NCBI GenBank assembly: GCA_030549775.1
Contig: CM060180.1
Span: 84,891,172 to 84,955,171 of the forward strand
Length of the DNA: 64,000 bases
Direction: 5' to 3'
DNA from: Tamarix chinensis
Lineage: Eukaryota > Streptophyta > Magnoliopsida > Caryophyllales > Tamaricaceae
In this document: in pieces, positions 36,606 through 48,385 of the stretch
How positions within the stretch are numbered: the stretch's first letter is position 1
Layout: each line of letters opens with the position of its first letter
Translations under genes and position numbers: made by a program
The notes under the pieces: model-generated
Database searches by the model: none
What the model saw: only the letters and a program-made list of their open reading frames with translations
What the model was told of the DNA's origin: nothing

Positions 36606-37440
36606 TGATGTGAATCAAAGGGAAGGGAGTGTTGGATGGATTATTCCTTGAGTTTCAGAATCTAGCAGATTGAAACTTGAAGAACAAAGCTTGCTTTAGG
36701 GAGATTAAACACGGTGAATGTTGTAGATTTGAAGGTTGTTGTTTCTTTGAAGATTGAAGGCACATTTAAAGGCTAGAATGAAGAGTACCCTAGGAACTTG
36801 TTCATGCTATATAGGACTCCAAAAAGGGAGGATAAAAGGCAAGCAAAGGATCAAGATTTCTATGGTTAAAATTCTATTATTCGATTATGTATTATGCGTG
36901 TACAAGGAAGTATATATAGGGGAGGGAGACCGACGACTACAAGGCCTTAAACCAGCCACGTTCCATTCTTAATTCAAGCCCATTTAACTCAGTTGAATTA
37001 AGCCTATATAATACTAAATCTCAATCGTAATATCATTATCTAAATGATATTAATAACTAATATAGAAAGCCACACAATCAACTATGGTACATACATGAAA
37101 TTAAATCAAAATCATAGCTTACTTAAAATACACTTAGTGTTTACAACAAGTTAAATATAAGTAATGATAATCATCATCGTATCTTGTTGTAGTGTCATCC
37201 CATGTATGCCATAGCCTTTTATGCTTTGAATGCTTGTACACTTTAAGTCTTGTTTGGTGTGTTAACATCTTCTCCTTGCAAATATGTAACATACCTGCAA
37301 GAATATCTCGAATTTTTTTCAATACCAAGCATAGACATATTATAAATAATATTTAATATGATTAGCTCTAATATTAAGAAAGCTAATTCTTCCTTACCTT
37401 GAGAATCAATACGAATATGAGAATCATTAGATGCTCCTTA
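36606..37440 (-). repeat. 5' LTR (right copy) of the 31-37 kb gypsy
   Basis: About 835 bp, ending ...CATCA beside the PBS. It carries CCTATATATACTTCC on the reverse strand near 36920, a likely TATA box, and matches the left copy. Its outer end has drifted: TAAGGAGCATC faces TGATCCAAGAGTATC in the left copy. Confidence 0.85.
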
Positions 37441-37445
37441 CTATG

Positions 37446-38824
37446 TCATAAGTGCCCCAGTAGGAATTAGTTTGTCTGTTAAAATTACCCACATAGTTAG
37501 GTTGATCATTTAGCTGACAAAATCAATTACTTACTTGAAAGTCTATACTAGCATTCAATACTCCACATAACTAACGTCTAATTGTCTAAACCTGGATGTT
37601 AACAATCAAAGAGATATCATATTTCTTATTTAAGGCATCTAATAGACAATATAGAGAAGTCATGATAATAGGATTTTAGTTCTTTAATGAAGTACACATA
37701 CACTATGTCAAAAAACCACCAGTACGAAAGTTAGTTACTCAACAAAAAGTAAAAAATGTAATCTAAATAAAATTCATAAATCACCTTGATCAATTTTTAT
37801 TTTTTTGTCCAAGGTTATTAAATTAGTTTCCAACACCAGCGTCTAAAACTTAACATCGACTAAATATACCTATCCACAAGTATACCACTCATCTCTAATA
37901 CAAAGTACTAAGATTACCAAATTTTCATTCCCCTAGAGAATAAATAATATTATAAAGGCTCTAAACACTCTAATCAAGCAAAGGTGATCAAATAGAAATA
38001 AAAAAGTAGCTAATTCCAAATTAAAAGTTTTAAATCAACTAAATTAAATTAAAGAAAATAAATAAAATATAATAAAAGTAAAACCAATTAATAAAACCTA
38101 AAAAAGAATCAAGATCAACCACAAGCTTATTATCGTTACCAATTAATTAATTACCTATATTTTTAATTACTAGTTATTTGTTAGTGGAATATTTCACTAA
38201 TGCACTCTCTCATGTTATGTAGTCCTCCCTTGATTATCAGCCACCCTACCTCTAGTTAAAGGATTTAATTAAAAGATAATGTTTTAGGTTTAATTAACTA
38301 TTTATAATTTTGTATTGTTATAGAAATTATGTAATTATTCTCAAAACCCATCCAATTCCTACTTATAATATTTCAGCTAGAGTGGAGAATTAGCTCTTGC
38401 ATATTTTCTCGACTTATTAAATGGTAATAAAAGGTGATGAACCTATTAATTAAGCATAATGAAGAGAAATAGCATAAAACACATAAAATAATCTATTGAT
38501 CAAATGATTAATTAATCTATAATGATAAAGAATAGAGTTTCACCATATCATTAGTAAAATAAAATTAGAACATGCTATTAATTAGAAAAAAATTCTAAAT
38601 AAAATAATGAACTTGAAAAATATTTGAATATAAAATTATACACGTTAGCTTCAAATAAAGAAATAAGAAAATAATATTGTATTGCATAGATGATTGGCGA
38701 TATAAAAAATTTTCTTCTCATATTTTAGGTCCTCTTTATTTATCTTCATAGATTAATGTGTACACACACATTGACATTCTTTTAACCAAAATATTGGAAA
38801 AAGTTATAGTTGATAAGTCAAACA
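37446..38824. other. AT-rich sequence, no gene recognised
   Basis: Long runs of A and T with no coding match. It may be part of an older LTR or leader, but nothing can be supported. Confidence 0.5.
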
Positions 38825-38839
38825 TAGGGATGGCAATTT

Positions 38840-40564
38840 TTTCCATGGGTTTATAGCCCCATCAGGGATTTTCCATTTAAGTTCAGGTTTGGGGTTTGGG
38901 ATTTTTATTTTGGAATTATTTAGGGACGGATCAAGTTTTGGTTTTGGGTCCCCATCCTCAAACCCAAATCAAATTGTTAATTAAATAAATTGGCTCTACA
39001 AGATGGCCAAGCAATTGACAACCTAACTACCTAATTCAACTCTAGTAGAGTTTTGCATCTACCATCTAATTTGTGTGCTCCCTATATCTATCGCCTCGTC
39101 TATGCAATCCCTGCCCTAATGCCCTTGCTTAATATTTTTTTTTCAATTTTCCTTCATTTGCCAAAATCACCAGACTCTCTATCTGTCTCTCGATTCCCTC
39201 CTATTTAGTTCTTCATTCAATCTTCATTTCACCTTGCCGCGTTCTTCCATTAAACCCTTTCGTTCATTCAATTGATTCACCATGCCCATGCCCCTCTATA
39301 ATTGTAGCTAATAAACCTCCACCCAACCCTAATTTTTTATCCCTCCCAAATCCCTTCTGACTTCTAGACTTCTCATCTCTTCTTCTTCTTCGTGAATTCG
39401 ACTAAGTCATCTTCTTTGAATCTTTGACTCCTCACTCGTCAGTCACTTTCATTCACCACTCAGCCCTCTCTTTTGAATCTTCATTGTTGAGAATCAAGTC
39501 AATCAATAGATCAACATTTTAATATGAAATGTTGTTATTTGAAACTTTGAGAGCTTTGAGTCTTCGACTCACAAATTCACACCCATCTCATGGTTTATTT
39601 GTGTTCATCTATTCAATACTTTGATTTTGTAGTCACACACATACTTACTAACTCACATGATATAAGTATGATTGTATGATTATATGATTATATCTCAATC
39701 ATATAATAGGATTTTAGTGAAGTAAATTTTTGCTTTCATTGAGTATAAGTTAATATAAGACTTCTAGATGTATGGTTGTTTCTGATTATAAATTTGTTGT
39801 TATGTTGTGTAGTCGACAACATCTCATCTATGAGTGACTTGTATAGTTATATTTTTTGTATCCGACGTACAAAATATGCTTCATTGTCTATGCTTAGTTT
39901 ATATTGTTGATTTGTTGAAATGATAGTTAATCTGTGTATTTGTGTTTTGTTAATTATTTCTAAATGCTAATTAACATTATATTGTAGTTGGGGGTTTATT
40001 TGTTGCCAACTTACTACATCCCTCATATTGCTATATATATGTGATGTGCGGATGGAAAGAATCTAGCAATCAATAATCTTTGACGTAACTAAGTTAATAA
40101 AGGTGATGAGAATTAGTTCCAATGGATTTATTAATAATGAATACTAAACTAAGCTAATAATTAAGGTTAGATATTATAATTAGTAATTAATTGGAGCCTA
40201 AATTAATTAAGGAGACACACATATCCTAATTCCTATGGCTGTAACTTATAAAAAGTACCCCAAATATATGATAGAATGTGTAATACTAGTATAATCTAAA
40301 TAATTACTAATAAACTAATACAGCTTGATGGTTTAATTAATAACAATTTTTTTTAAAATCCCAAACCAAAAGGCTCTTAAATATGAAGAACATAATAAAT
40401 GATTCATATAAAAATAATCATGAATATAGATAGGAAAACAAGGTATTTATGCTATGATTAGCCACATGAGTTATTTTTCTACACTATAAGTTAATATATA
40501 TCATGTACCTTTTAAATCTATAGAGATGTATGGGCTATTAATATTTAATTTTTTTAATAAATAG
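38840..40564. other. hAT 5' region, no gene
   Basis: Subterminal GGGTTTGGG-like motifs, then a pyrimidine-rich stretch (39050-39490) and AT-rich sequence up to the transposase start. Part may be promoter or intron. Confidence 0.5.
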
Positions 40565-42609
40565 ATGGAAAACATTAAAAAAGAGGTTGATAGTGTTATG
40601 GGAAGTACTCCAACTTATGAAAGTGGAGCACAAACATCTCAAGATGAGAATATTGATGCTATTAGATTTCTAATGATGAAAATACCAAAAAACATATATA
40701 TGCATATTCAACAATAGAAAAAGAAGATCAAATATATGGGATCATTTTGAAAGAAAATCAATTAGAGGGAAATGGAAAGCAATTTGTAACTATTGTAAGA
40801 AGCACTTGGCAGGAGAGAGTAAGAATGTCACTAAATATCTACATGTTCACTTCAAGACAAGTGTACATAAAAAAGCTATCAATCATGACATAATGTATTT
40901 TAAAAACAACAAATTCCATTTATGGGTCATCAAAACTTAGTACATATTAGTTTAACTAAGATTCTGTAAGGGAGAAGTTTGGTAAAAGAATTGTGTTGCA
41001 CGAGTACCCATTGTATATGGTTACGCATATAGGGTTTAGAAGGTTCCTTCATGTTTTACAACCATTACTTAAATTGGTTTCTTGAAGCACAATCAAAAGT
41101 GATATCTTGAAAATTTTTGAAGTGTAAAAAGAGAAAAGTATGAAGTTATTGGGGACAAATGCAAGCTGCATAACATTGACAAGTAATGTATGGACTTTAA
41201 GTAATTAGAAAAGTGGATTCATGGCCATTACAACAAACTTCATTGATGATTTGTGGAAACTTCAAAGTTAGTTTTTTAGATGAATTCTATTTATGTTACA
41301 AGAAAAACTAATATGCATAAACTAACAATATAATTAATTACTAAACTATGCTCTTTTTAATTTGATTTGTGTACATGTGATATCTACATATGACTAAGGT
41401 GCTTGATAATTTTCTTGTTGGTTTCTTATTTGATTGGAATCTTGATAAAAGGTTTTCTAGTTTTACTATTGATAATTTCACCTCCAATGACACTATAGTT
41501 GATATTATTTTGGAAACGCATCATATGAGTTCACTTATCTTAGATAGAATATTCTTTCAAATGTGATGTTCTACACACTGATTGAATCTAGTTTTGAAGG
41601 ATGGATTATAATTAATTATTAAATAATTTAAAAAGGTCCATTATAGTGTTTCATTTTAGACAGGAACTCCCAAAAGAGATGAAAATTTTGTCAAAATTGC
41701 TAAACATATAAAAATTTAATGCATTAAGAAACTTAAAAATGATTGTAAGACTTGGTGGAACACTACATATTTAATGGTCAACACTGCAATTGACTATATA
41801 TGTGTTTTTATCATTTGAAGTAGCGTGAGCCTTTATATAAGAGAGTTCCCACTGAATACGAATTGTAAAATGTGAGAGATATTACTTTTAAATTAGAGAT
41901 ATTTTTATAATACAACAGAGTTGTTTTCAGGGACTTAGTATGTCGCTATAAACTTATTTTTCCCCATATGTGTGAGATTAACTTGGTAATTGATGAATGG
42001 GTGAATCTAAATGAGATTACAATGAGAATTACGGCAAGTAATAAAAAAGAGAAATATGATAAGTATTGGGATAAGATAAATTGCATATTTACTAATAGAA
42101 TAATTCTGAATTCTAGATATAAATTAATGACCATTCATTATATTACCCTCTTATCTATGGTCACGCATCTTTGAGGAATATTAATGATGTAAAGAAAGTG
42201 GTGAGCGACCGAATTGAATAATATAAGAAGAAATCTCAACAATGTCATGTTGTCCATCAAGGGTCATAATCTTCCTCTTCCTGGAGGCCTCTAATTCCTA
42301 AGGGTGGTAGACAAGAAAGGTTCATGGAGTCTAATTCTAGGATTGAAATTATAGAGTAAAAGTTAGAGGATCCTCCTTCACCAAGGACTATCGCTAATTT
42401 TGATATCTTATAATGGTGGAAGATGGATGGTTAAAAGTATCCCAATTTACAAAATATTGCGAAGGATGTGTTGGTCATTCGTGTGATAGTTGTTACTTCC
42501 GAATCAACATTTAGCACTAGTGGGAGGTTTATAAGTGATCATTGAAGTAGGCCTCATCATAACACCATAGAGGCTTTGATGTTTACTTGAGATTTGTTAT
42601 GGAGTTAAA
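40565..42609 (+). pseudogene. hAT transposase (BED zinc finger, Ac-like)
   Basis: The ATG at 40565 begins MENIKKEVDSVMGSTPTYES. A BED zinc finger follows in another frame: SNIWDHFERKSIRGKWKAIC, NYCKKHLAGESKNVTKYL (40715-40850). Then LYMVTHIGFRRFLHVLQP and STIKSDILKIFEV (41005-41120), FMAITTNFIDDLWKLQS (41220-41270), the catalytic-domain piece DWNLDKRFSSFTIDN, TSNDTIVDIILE (41430-41520), CKTWWNTTYLM (41750-41775), a middle domain (41900-42180) and a C-terminal dimerisation domain: FDIL then WWKMDG, YPNLQNIAKDVLVI, TSESTFSTSGRFISDH (42400-42545). All domains are in order, so the gene was full length. Several stops, including within the BED and dimerisation parts, inactivate it. Confidence 0.88.
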
Positions 42610-43690
42610 TTGAACATATTAGCCTATATTTTTAGTTATTTTTATAAGTTATTTTTATAAATATTATTATTTGCCTATGTTGTTATTTATTTTTTCTTTC
42701 AAACTATACGGCTACTTTGGAGTATTAAAATATTGATGATGATGTTGATGCGGATATACAAGTAATTGATTTATTTCTTAGTTTTATTGTTTGTAAAAAT
42801 ATATGGGTTATATAATGTAAATCATAATATATATATATGTACACACACACACACATGATGCCAACCTCCACTTCTTTGTAGGTAGGAAAGGTATGTACTG
42901 ATGACATAAACACTACAGGGAGCGATCTGATGTGATTTGTGCATTACTAAATGAGTAGGTAAGTCTGCTTAATTGTAAACTAACTATATTGATGAAACTG
43001 TACAACACTAGATATTTTTATACCTTTAATGATTGTGAAAATAACCTACACGGGATGTAACTATTGTTAAAGGCAATTACATGCAGATGCGGTGTGGGTT
43101 ACTTGTAATGGAAGAATGAAGATGTATCAACCTTATGTCGTTTTAGCATTACTCAATGTGTTTTCACATAGAACTTGTATGTTTATTTTATATATCTTTA
43201 TAGTTTGTGAGTTATCCATCGTAATATCTACAGATATGTTATGGTTTTAGTCTATAATAGTCTTTGGATTATATAAGCTAAAGTTCTTATATTAATTAGG
43301 TTGGTTAATTTATATTTCAAGTTACGAATGCATGTTATTAAAGCACCACTTAGGTTCAAGGATCATTGGATTAGGATTCTTTTCCTAGGCATAGGAATTA
43401 GATAATGACCATTGTGAGGATTTTTAGTTTTTCCAAGTTATTAGATAATAATTACCTTTAGAAATGTAAAAGTATGATAACGACACATGAGGATCTAGGT
43501 AATAGGGATCAAGGATGGGGATTAGGGATCAACGTTGGGAGCAGGGATCGGGGATTAGAGATCGGGACAGGTATGAGGATCGAGTCAGGGATTCCTTGTT
43601 AAGAAACAATTAGGGATTGGGATGGGTTTGGGGATAATTTTGCTTATCGGGTTTGGGGATGGGGTTAGGGTCCCTATCCCCAACCTGCCC
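42610..43690. other. hAT 3' region
   Basis: Contains a compound (AT)n(AC)n run at about 42827-42856 and GGGATC/GGGGAT-type subterminal repeats at 43490-43690. No gene seen. Confidence 0.6.
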
Positions 43691-43704
43691 CATTTCCATC
43701 CTTA

Positions 43705-44229
43705 GTTAAAGGCATAACATTTTCTCTTTTCTATCTTTTCCTTTTTTCTACCTTTGTTTTTCTTCTCTCTTTCTCACTCTTTTCTTATGTGTTGGTTGTT
43801 ATTTCTGTAGTTTTCTACGTAATATCTCTTGAGATTCGAAATAAAATAATAATAACATAAAGTAAATAATAAGTAGTAAATATAATTCCAAACATTCCTA
43901 ATTACCCACATTTAACTTTAATCTATAATTTGACCCTATTTTGCTATCATTTTGGAAATAATTATTCATATAATAGTCAAAGATATAGCATTTACCTTGA
44001 TACAAAAATTTAAATCCTCAAATAAGAGTAAGAAATATAATTTTACTACAAGTTGTTAAGAAATAATACAAAAATCAACTTTAAGCTCTAAATTAATTAA
44101 ATACATGAGATTATTATAAATTAAGTACATTATTAGAGTTAATATAAATAACATCATATATTATTCAAGTAAATAATATAATATTAAAGTAAAAGGGTAT
44201 AAAATGTGTAAAAATATCCTACATAAGTA
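43705..44229. other. No recognised feature
   Basis: Pyrimidine-rich then AT-rich spacer between the hAT element and the gypsy pol fragment. Confidence 0.5.
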
Positions 44230-45530
44230 AGGTAAGAACTAGCACTAAAATTAACCTCCTCTTTAGTGTTTTGAAAGCCTTAGTGCACTTATGATCCCAC
44301 TGAAAACATGTCATTTTCTTCCATGGGTTATTTAACGGATGATACACCCTACAAAGTTTTTTAACAAAACATCTATATTAGGCCATGAATCCTAAAAAAT
44401 TGTGTACCTACATGACATTCCCCTGCATTAAGCACTTAGGCACTATATGGATCTTTGAAGGTTTCATAAGCATTTTGTCCCTTGTGACAACATGTCTAAG
44501 GAAGAATACTTCATATACCCTAGATACATGCTTTAAGATGCTGGCATATAATTCATAAAACCTTAGCACCGAAAAATGTTTACCCCAAATGAAGCGTATT
44601 CTCCTTATAAGGTTGGGATTACATTGAAATATTATCAATCAATACCACAACAAGATTATTGAAGTGTCACTAGAAGATGTATTTCCTGACGACCATGGAC
44701 ACTTTTCACACATTAGTGAGCTTGAAAGTCAACTTAGTGATTCATAACGTTCATACCTTATTATAAAGGCTATCTTTTGTATGCCCTTCTTGGCAATCCT
44801 AAACTGATGATAATTGGGATAATGGTTGATCGTCCTTTGTAGCTAGTGAAAAAGATCTTTGATTTGAGGTAGAGGATAAAATTCATTTATTGTAACCTTG
44901 TTTAATAAAAGGTAATCTATATAGGGCTTGTGCTACCCAAACTGCTACACTCAGTTTAATGTACCCCTTATCCAATAACTTCTTCAACTAAATGTGTTAC
45001 TCAACTATCTCAATCAACACCATATGATACTATTCCTTTAATATAGTTTTTCCCCCTAATTGAATATCTATCTAGAGGATAATTTTATACCCTAGTGTTA
45101 TGTTTAGGCTCTTATTCAAAAACACATCTAGGAACTCTTACACAAAAAAATATCCTTACTTGATGTCTTATCAATGCCTAAGTATTGAATACTACCTATG
45201 TTGAGCATGTATCCTTTCCATACAGAGATGCCAAGTACTAATACAAATACCATTATTATTGAGGGCCTAAACATGCATCACATGTAGGAGATCTTAGGAT
45301 TGTTTTATCCCTTATGAACCAGTGACTCTTTGATTCCATCAATCACAATCCTTTATTTTGCAAGATATTCCTTCCCTAGAATCACATTGCATTTGTGAGG
45401 CTTAGTCCCTATAATGTCTTCTTGAAGCTTAAGTTCACTAATGAATAAGGCCATATTCCCATATACCATATGACATGGAAATCTATTCAATATAAGAGAA
45501 TAGTATAAGTCACTATCATATCAAAAAGGT
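44230..45530 (-). pseudogene. Gypsy pol fragment: protease, RT, start of RNase H
   Basis: Reverse-strand reading from 45530: protease C-terminal half (LFISELKLQEDIIGTKPHKCNVILGKEYLAK, 45370-45480), linker, then RT: SLGSTSPI-like near 44940, LNKVTINEFYPLPQIKDLFH (about 44840-44900), FRIAKKGIQKIAFIIRYERYE (about 44740-44800), LYASILKHV, VYEVFFLRHVVTRDKMLMKPSKI (44430-44560), and the RT/RNase H junction PLNNPWKKMTCFQWDHKCTKAFKTLKRRL (44250-44345). The YxDD segment is missing or unreadable. The linker and RT style resemble the Tekay-like element at 430-2585. No LTR is tied to it; both ends are cut. Confidence 0.8.
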
Positions 45531-46391
45531 TGATGGTTTCCCTAGCTATAAAAAAGGTAGAAAAAAAGATAGAGGAAGTATTGAAGTAAAGAAGTAAACA
45601 TGTTGAAAGATAAAAAATTATAAACATATTTATATCAACATCTACCTACCCCTCTACCTCTAAAAAAGTCCCCACATTCAAGTGACTACTTGGAAAAACT
45701 CTTAGTGTAGTGCTTAAACCCTACTCTAGCTATAATGTAACACCCCCAAATTTACTACTAAAACATTTCGTTTAAATCCAAAGGTTTAGCGGAAGAAAAA
45801 GAATTAAAACCATAAAATTGGGGGTATTACCGCCACACTCAGTACCAGACCGGTTCACTCCTACCGATCTGATACTAAGTGCTCTGGCTAAGCTAAACAA
45901 TCGTTAAGTAAGAATCATCAAAACATAGGTTCAGAGTTAACATAAATCATTCATGAAAAAATGAGTCAACGCCAGTTAGGATATCGTTTAGGAATACACT
46001 TAAAGTACGGTTTCAAAACAAGAAGCATAGTACAAAATATATCTAAATAAAAGGGATTAATAGCCATATCGCCTACTCACTCAAGTCAAGCCTTCCACCC
46101 GAAATTCGTAACCGATCAAAACCTACATAGGAGGTCTGCTCTCCACCATCGGTGGATCATCACAGGACCCATTCAATCAAGGTAGTATCAGTACGGGTCC
46201 AATACTATGTAAGGGCATAGGTGTGCTAAGGCCAAGCATACAATCATACCACATAGCACAATCATATAAACAACATGCGATAACCCACAAGATAAGGCCT
46301 GAATACATTTCTGGTGACTTATTCTTTATCCTCGTTAATAATATGTCCATTTCACACATATTCTTTAATAATCCATGTAAGTGCGGGAGCC

Positions 46392-46933
46392 CCACTATTA
46401 TAGCTGGTGGATCAGAAATCAACACTCAGAGCAGAACACCTCTAACCACTATTATAGCCGATGGATCGAAATGAACACCTAGGGCGGAACGCCTTTGGCC
46501 ACTATTCTAAACGGTGGACCGGACTGGTCCCGACTTACATGGTGTTTCGCTATAAGTACTTAGTATTTTCCCAGGGATTACTTCATTCATATTCATTCAA
46601 CGCATTCTTTATTAGTCCATGTGAGTGCGGAGCCCCACTATTATAGCCGGTGGACCAGAAATAAATAAACAAGGCAGAATGCCTCTGACCACTATTATAG
46701 CCGGTGGATCGGAATCAACACCCAAGGCAGAACGCCTCTGGCCACTATTCTAACCGGTGGACCACACTGGCCCCACTCACATGGTGTTTCACTGTAAGTA
46801 TTTAGTATTTTCCTATGGATTACTTATTCGTTTGGGTTTGTCAAGCCCGAATCCCCCACTATTATAGCTAGTGGACCGGAATAAACACTAAGGGCAGAAC
46901 GCCTCTGACCACTATTATAGCCCGTTTTAGTGG
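46392..46933. repeat. Array of eight small hairpin units in the solo LTR
   Basis: Units of about 19 bases, CCACTATTATAGCCGGTGG and variants, start at 46392, 46446, 46499, 46635, 46689, 46742, 46856 and 46909. Each can fold by pairing CCAC with GTGG, sometimes longer (CCACTA with TAGTGG). Units come in groups of three at 53-54 base steps, and the group repeats after 243 bases (46392 to 46635, 46446 to 46689, 46499 to 46742) and again, less exactly, after about 220. Constant text such as AGAACGCCTCTGGCC or AGTGCGG(G)AGCCC lies between. The eighth unit is longer (46909-46933). Confidence 0.9.
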
Positions 46934-47858
46934 GGCTGGATGGCAGGAGGAAAAGAGAAGTTTGAGGTGTGGGGAGAAGCAGCAGGTGAAGAGGAGTGGA
47001 ATAGGGGTGGTGGCGTGGCAGGGGCGGTGGCGCGCGGTGGCTGATGCGGCGGCCGAAGGTGGTAGAGGATGGTGGAAGATGGTGGAGGTAGGTGGAGAAG
47101 AATGCAAGGGATGATGAAGGTATGGGAAGGTAGGGGAGAGCCTGCTGGTTGTATTGGGGGTGGTAGGAGGGCTGGTTGTGGCGAGGGTGGCGGTAAGAGG
47201 CAGCGCAAGAGGCGGCAAGGTGCTTGAAGGGGCTGCTCGGGGTGGCTATTTCGCACGGCCAAGGCGGCACGTGCAGGGCAAATCGAGGGCTAAGGAGAGC
47301 TTGGTTAGGTGGAGGGTAGTGTAAGGTGGGGTTCTTGGCGCTAGACCAGCAGCATTGGGGGAGGGCAGCGGTCGATGCGTTTGATGAGGCAGCGGCAAGA
47401 GGGAGAAATCTAGGGTTTTGGGGTTCCAAATCCCGAATCAAGGTGATCAATGGGGGGTATTTATAGGTAGGGTGGTCGAGCAAGGCCAGGGGAAGAAGAC
47501 AAGGGGGCGCAGGCGCCAGGCAGCATGCGGTTGCAGGAGGAAATAAATGAAGGGTTGCAGGCTCCTCAAGAGGGAGGACAATGCTGGTTGGTGCTAAAAC
47601 GGTGAAAGAAAACGATGGGAGAGAGAGAGAGGCAGACTCGCCGGTGTCAGGGCAGCACCGGCAGTGCAGGCGTGCGTCGCTGCTACCGTCTGCACAGGGA
47701 AGAAGAAGGGGAAAGAAAAGGGGTGGAGCGTCGGTCCAAGGGAAAGGAAAAAGGAAGGGGGAAAGGGCCGGGTGGCGGCGGTTATTTCCCCCATTAATGA
47801 AACGTGGCGTTTTGGGGAAAATTTTGGGCAAAATGCAACGTCCTCGTCGGTCTGGCAA
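46824..47858 (-). other. 344-codon open frame inside the solo LTR, probably not a gene
   Basis: The longest stop-free frame in the window. The product would be rich in proline, serine, alanine and leucine, with no domain, signal or motif that I recognise. It begins upstream of the likely TATA box (47465-47458) and ends inside the hairpin array. Other frames here are also open on both strands (47581-47904, 47594-47911, 47664-48002), as expected from GC-rich sequence with few stops. I regard it as a composition effect, though a transcribed 3' part cannot be excluded. Confidence 0.3.
47458..47465 (-). promoter_or_regulatory. Likely LTR TATA box
   Basis: TATAAATA on the reverse strand, followed 40-60 bases downstream by ACCCCAAAACCCTAGATTTC, which looks like a plant 5' leader. 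Position and strand are inferred from sequence only. Confidence 0.5.
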
Positions 47859-48385
47859 CGATTACTTTTTTTCTTATTGCGACGCGGCATTTCGGCAACT
47901 GTAGCGTCCAAACACAGCGTTTTGTTCCATAGGCAGCTGGGCTCGTTGGGCCGTGGGCGAGAAGAAGGAAGGAGAGGTAGGTTTGGGCCGAGCGAGGCCT
48001 AAATTCGGCGGAGGAGGAAGAAAAAGGAAAAAGAAGGAAAAGAAAAAGGGAAAAAGGGAAAGAAATAATTTATTTGAGGTTTTGGATTTTGCATAAATTA
48101 TTTAGAATAATTTTAGGCTATTTATAATATTAATATTTATAAAATATTAAATAAATTCCTTTTTTTCTTCTTAGTTTAGACTATTTTAGATAAATTTCGT
48201 TAACCTCCATGCTAATTAGAAAAATATCCAAATTTTCTTCCAATTAAATTCTTTATTATTTTCCTCTTAATTTACCTTAATTAATTCTCTAAATTTTAAT
48301 AAATGAATTTATATAATTGATTTTCCTAATAATTCCTTATTTGGCCATAATTTCGAAAATTAGGATTTGGGGGTATTTCATATAA

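Larger units (their letters stand above)
30791..37445 (-). mobile_element. Ty3/gypsy retrotransposon, best preserved copy
   Basis: The complete layout on the reverse strand: right (5') LTR about 36606-37440, PBS 36588-36600, gag-pol 35823-31624, purine run, left (3') LTR 30796-31623. The sequence CTATG lies directly outside both ends (30791-30795 and 37441-37445) and is a good candidate for the 5-bp target duplication. Compared with the 12-18 kb element of the same family it has far fewer lesions, which suggests a younger insertion. No chromodomain was recognised; the CRM/Reina branch is a guess. Confidence 0.88.
38825..43704 (+). mobile_element. hAT DNA transposon, structurally complete
   Basis: The left end TAGGGATGGCAAT (38825-38837) and the reverse complement of the right end, TAAGGATGGAAAT (43704-43692), match at 11 of 13 positions and fit hAT termini. 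Flanking octamers GTCAAACA (38817-38824) and GTTAAAGG (43705-43712) share five of eight bases, consistent with a decayed 8-bp target duplication. GGGGAT/GGGTTT-type motifs crowd both ends (38850-38960, 43490-43690). The transposase pseudogene runs left to right inside. About 4.88 kb long. Confidence 0.85.
45731..48385 (-). mobile_element. Solo LTR of a chromovirus with TATAA target duplication
   Basis: The LTR runs 45736-48380 (2645 bp). Its ends are near-inverted: TGTAACACCCCCAAATTT at the left and, as complement, TGAAATACCCCCAAATCC at the right. TATAA precedes it (45731-45735) and follows it (48381-48385), a perfect 5-bp target duplication. No internal retroelement sequence lies between, so it is a solo LTR left by recombination. 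The interior is strongly GC-rich at 46920-48000. The reverse strand is the likely sense strand, because TATAAATA (47465-47458) is followed by a leader with CCCTAGATTTCTCCC (47417-47403). It contains the hairpin array. Confidence 0.85.

Noticed and set aside
46392..46933. CRISPR-like regular spacing of short palindromic repeats
   Set aside because: The repeats lie inside a plant LTR, the spacers themselves repeat, and no cas-like gene exists in this window.
46824..47858. 344-codon open frame as a new protein gene
   Set aside because: Low-complexity product, overlapping open frames on both strands, start upstream of the likely TATA box and end within hairpin repeats. GC-rich composition explains the lack of stops.
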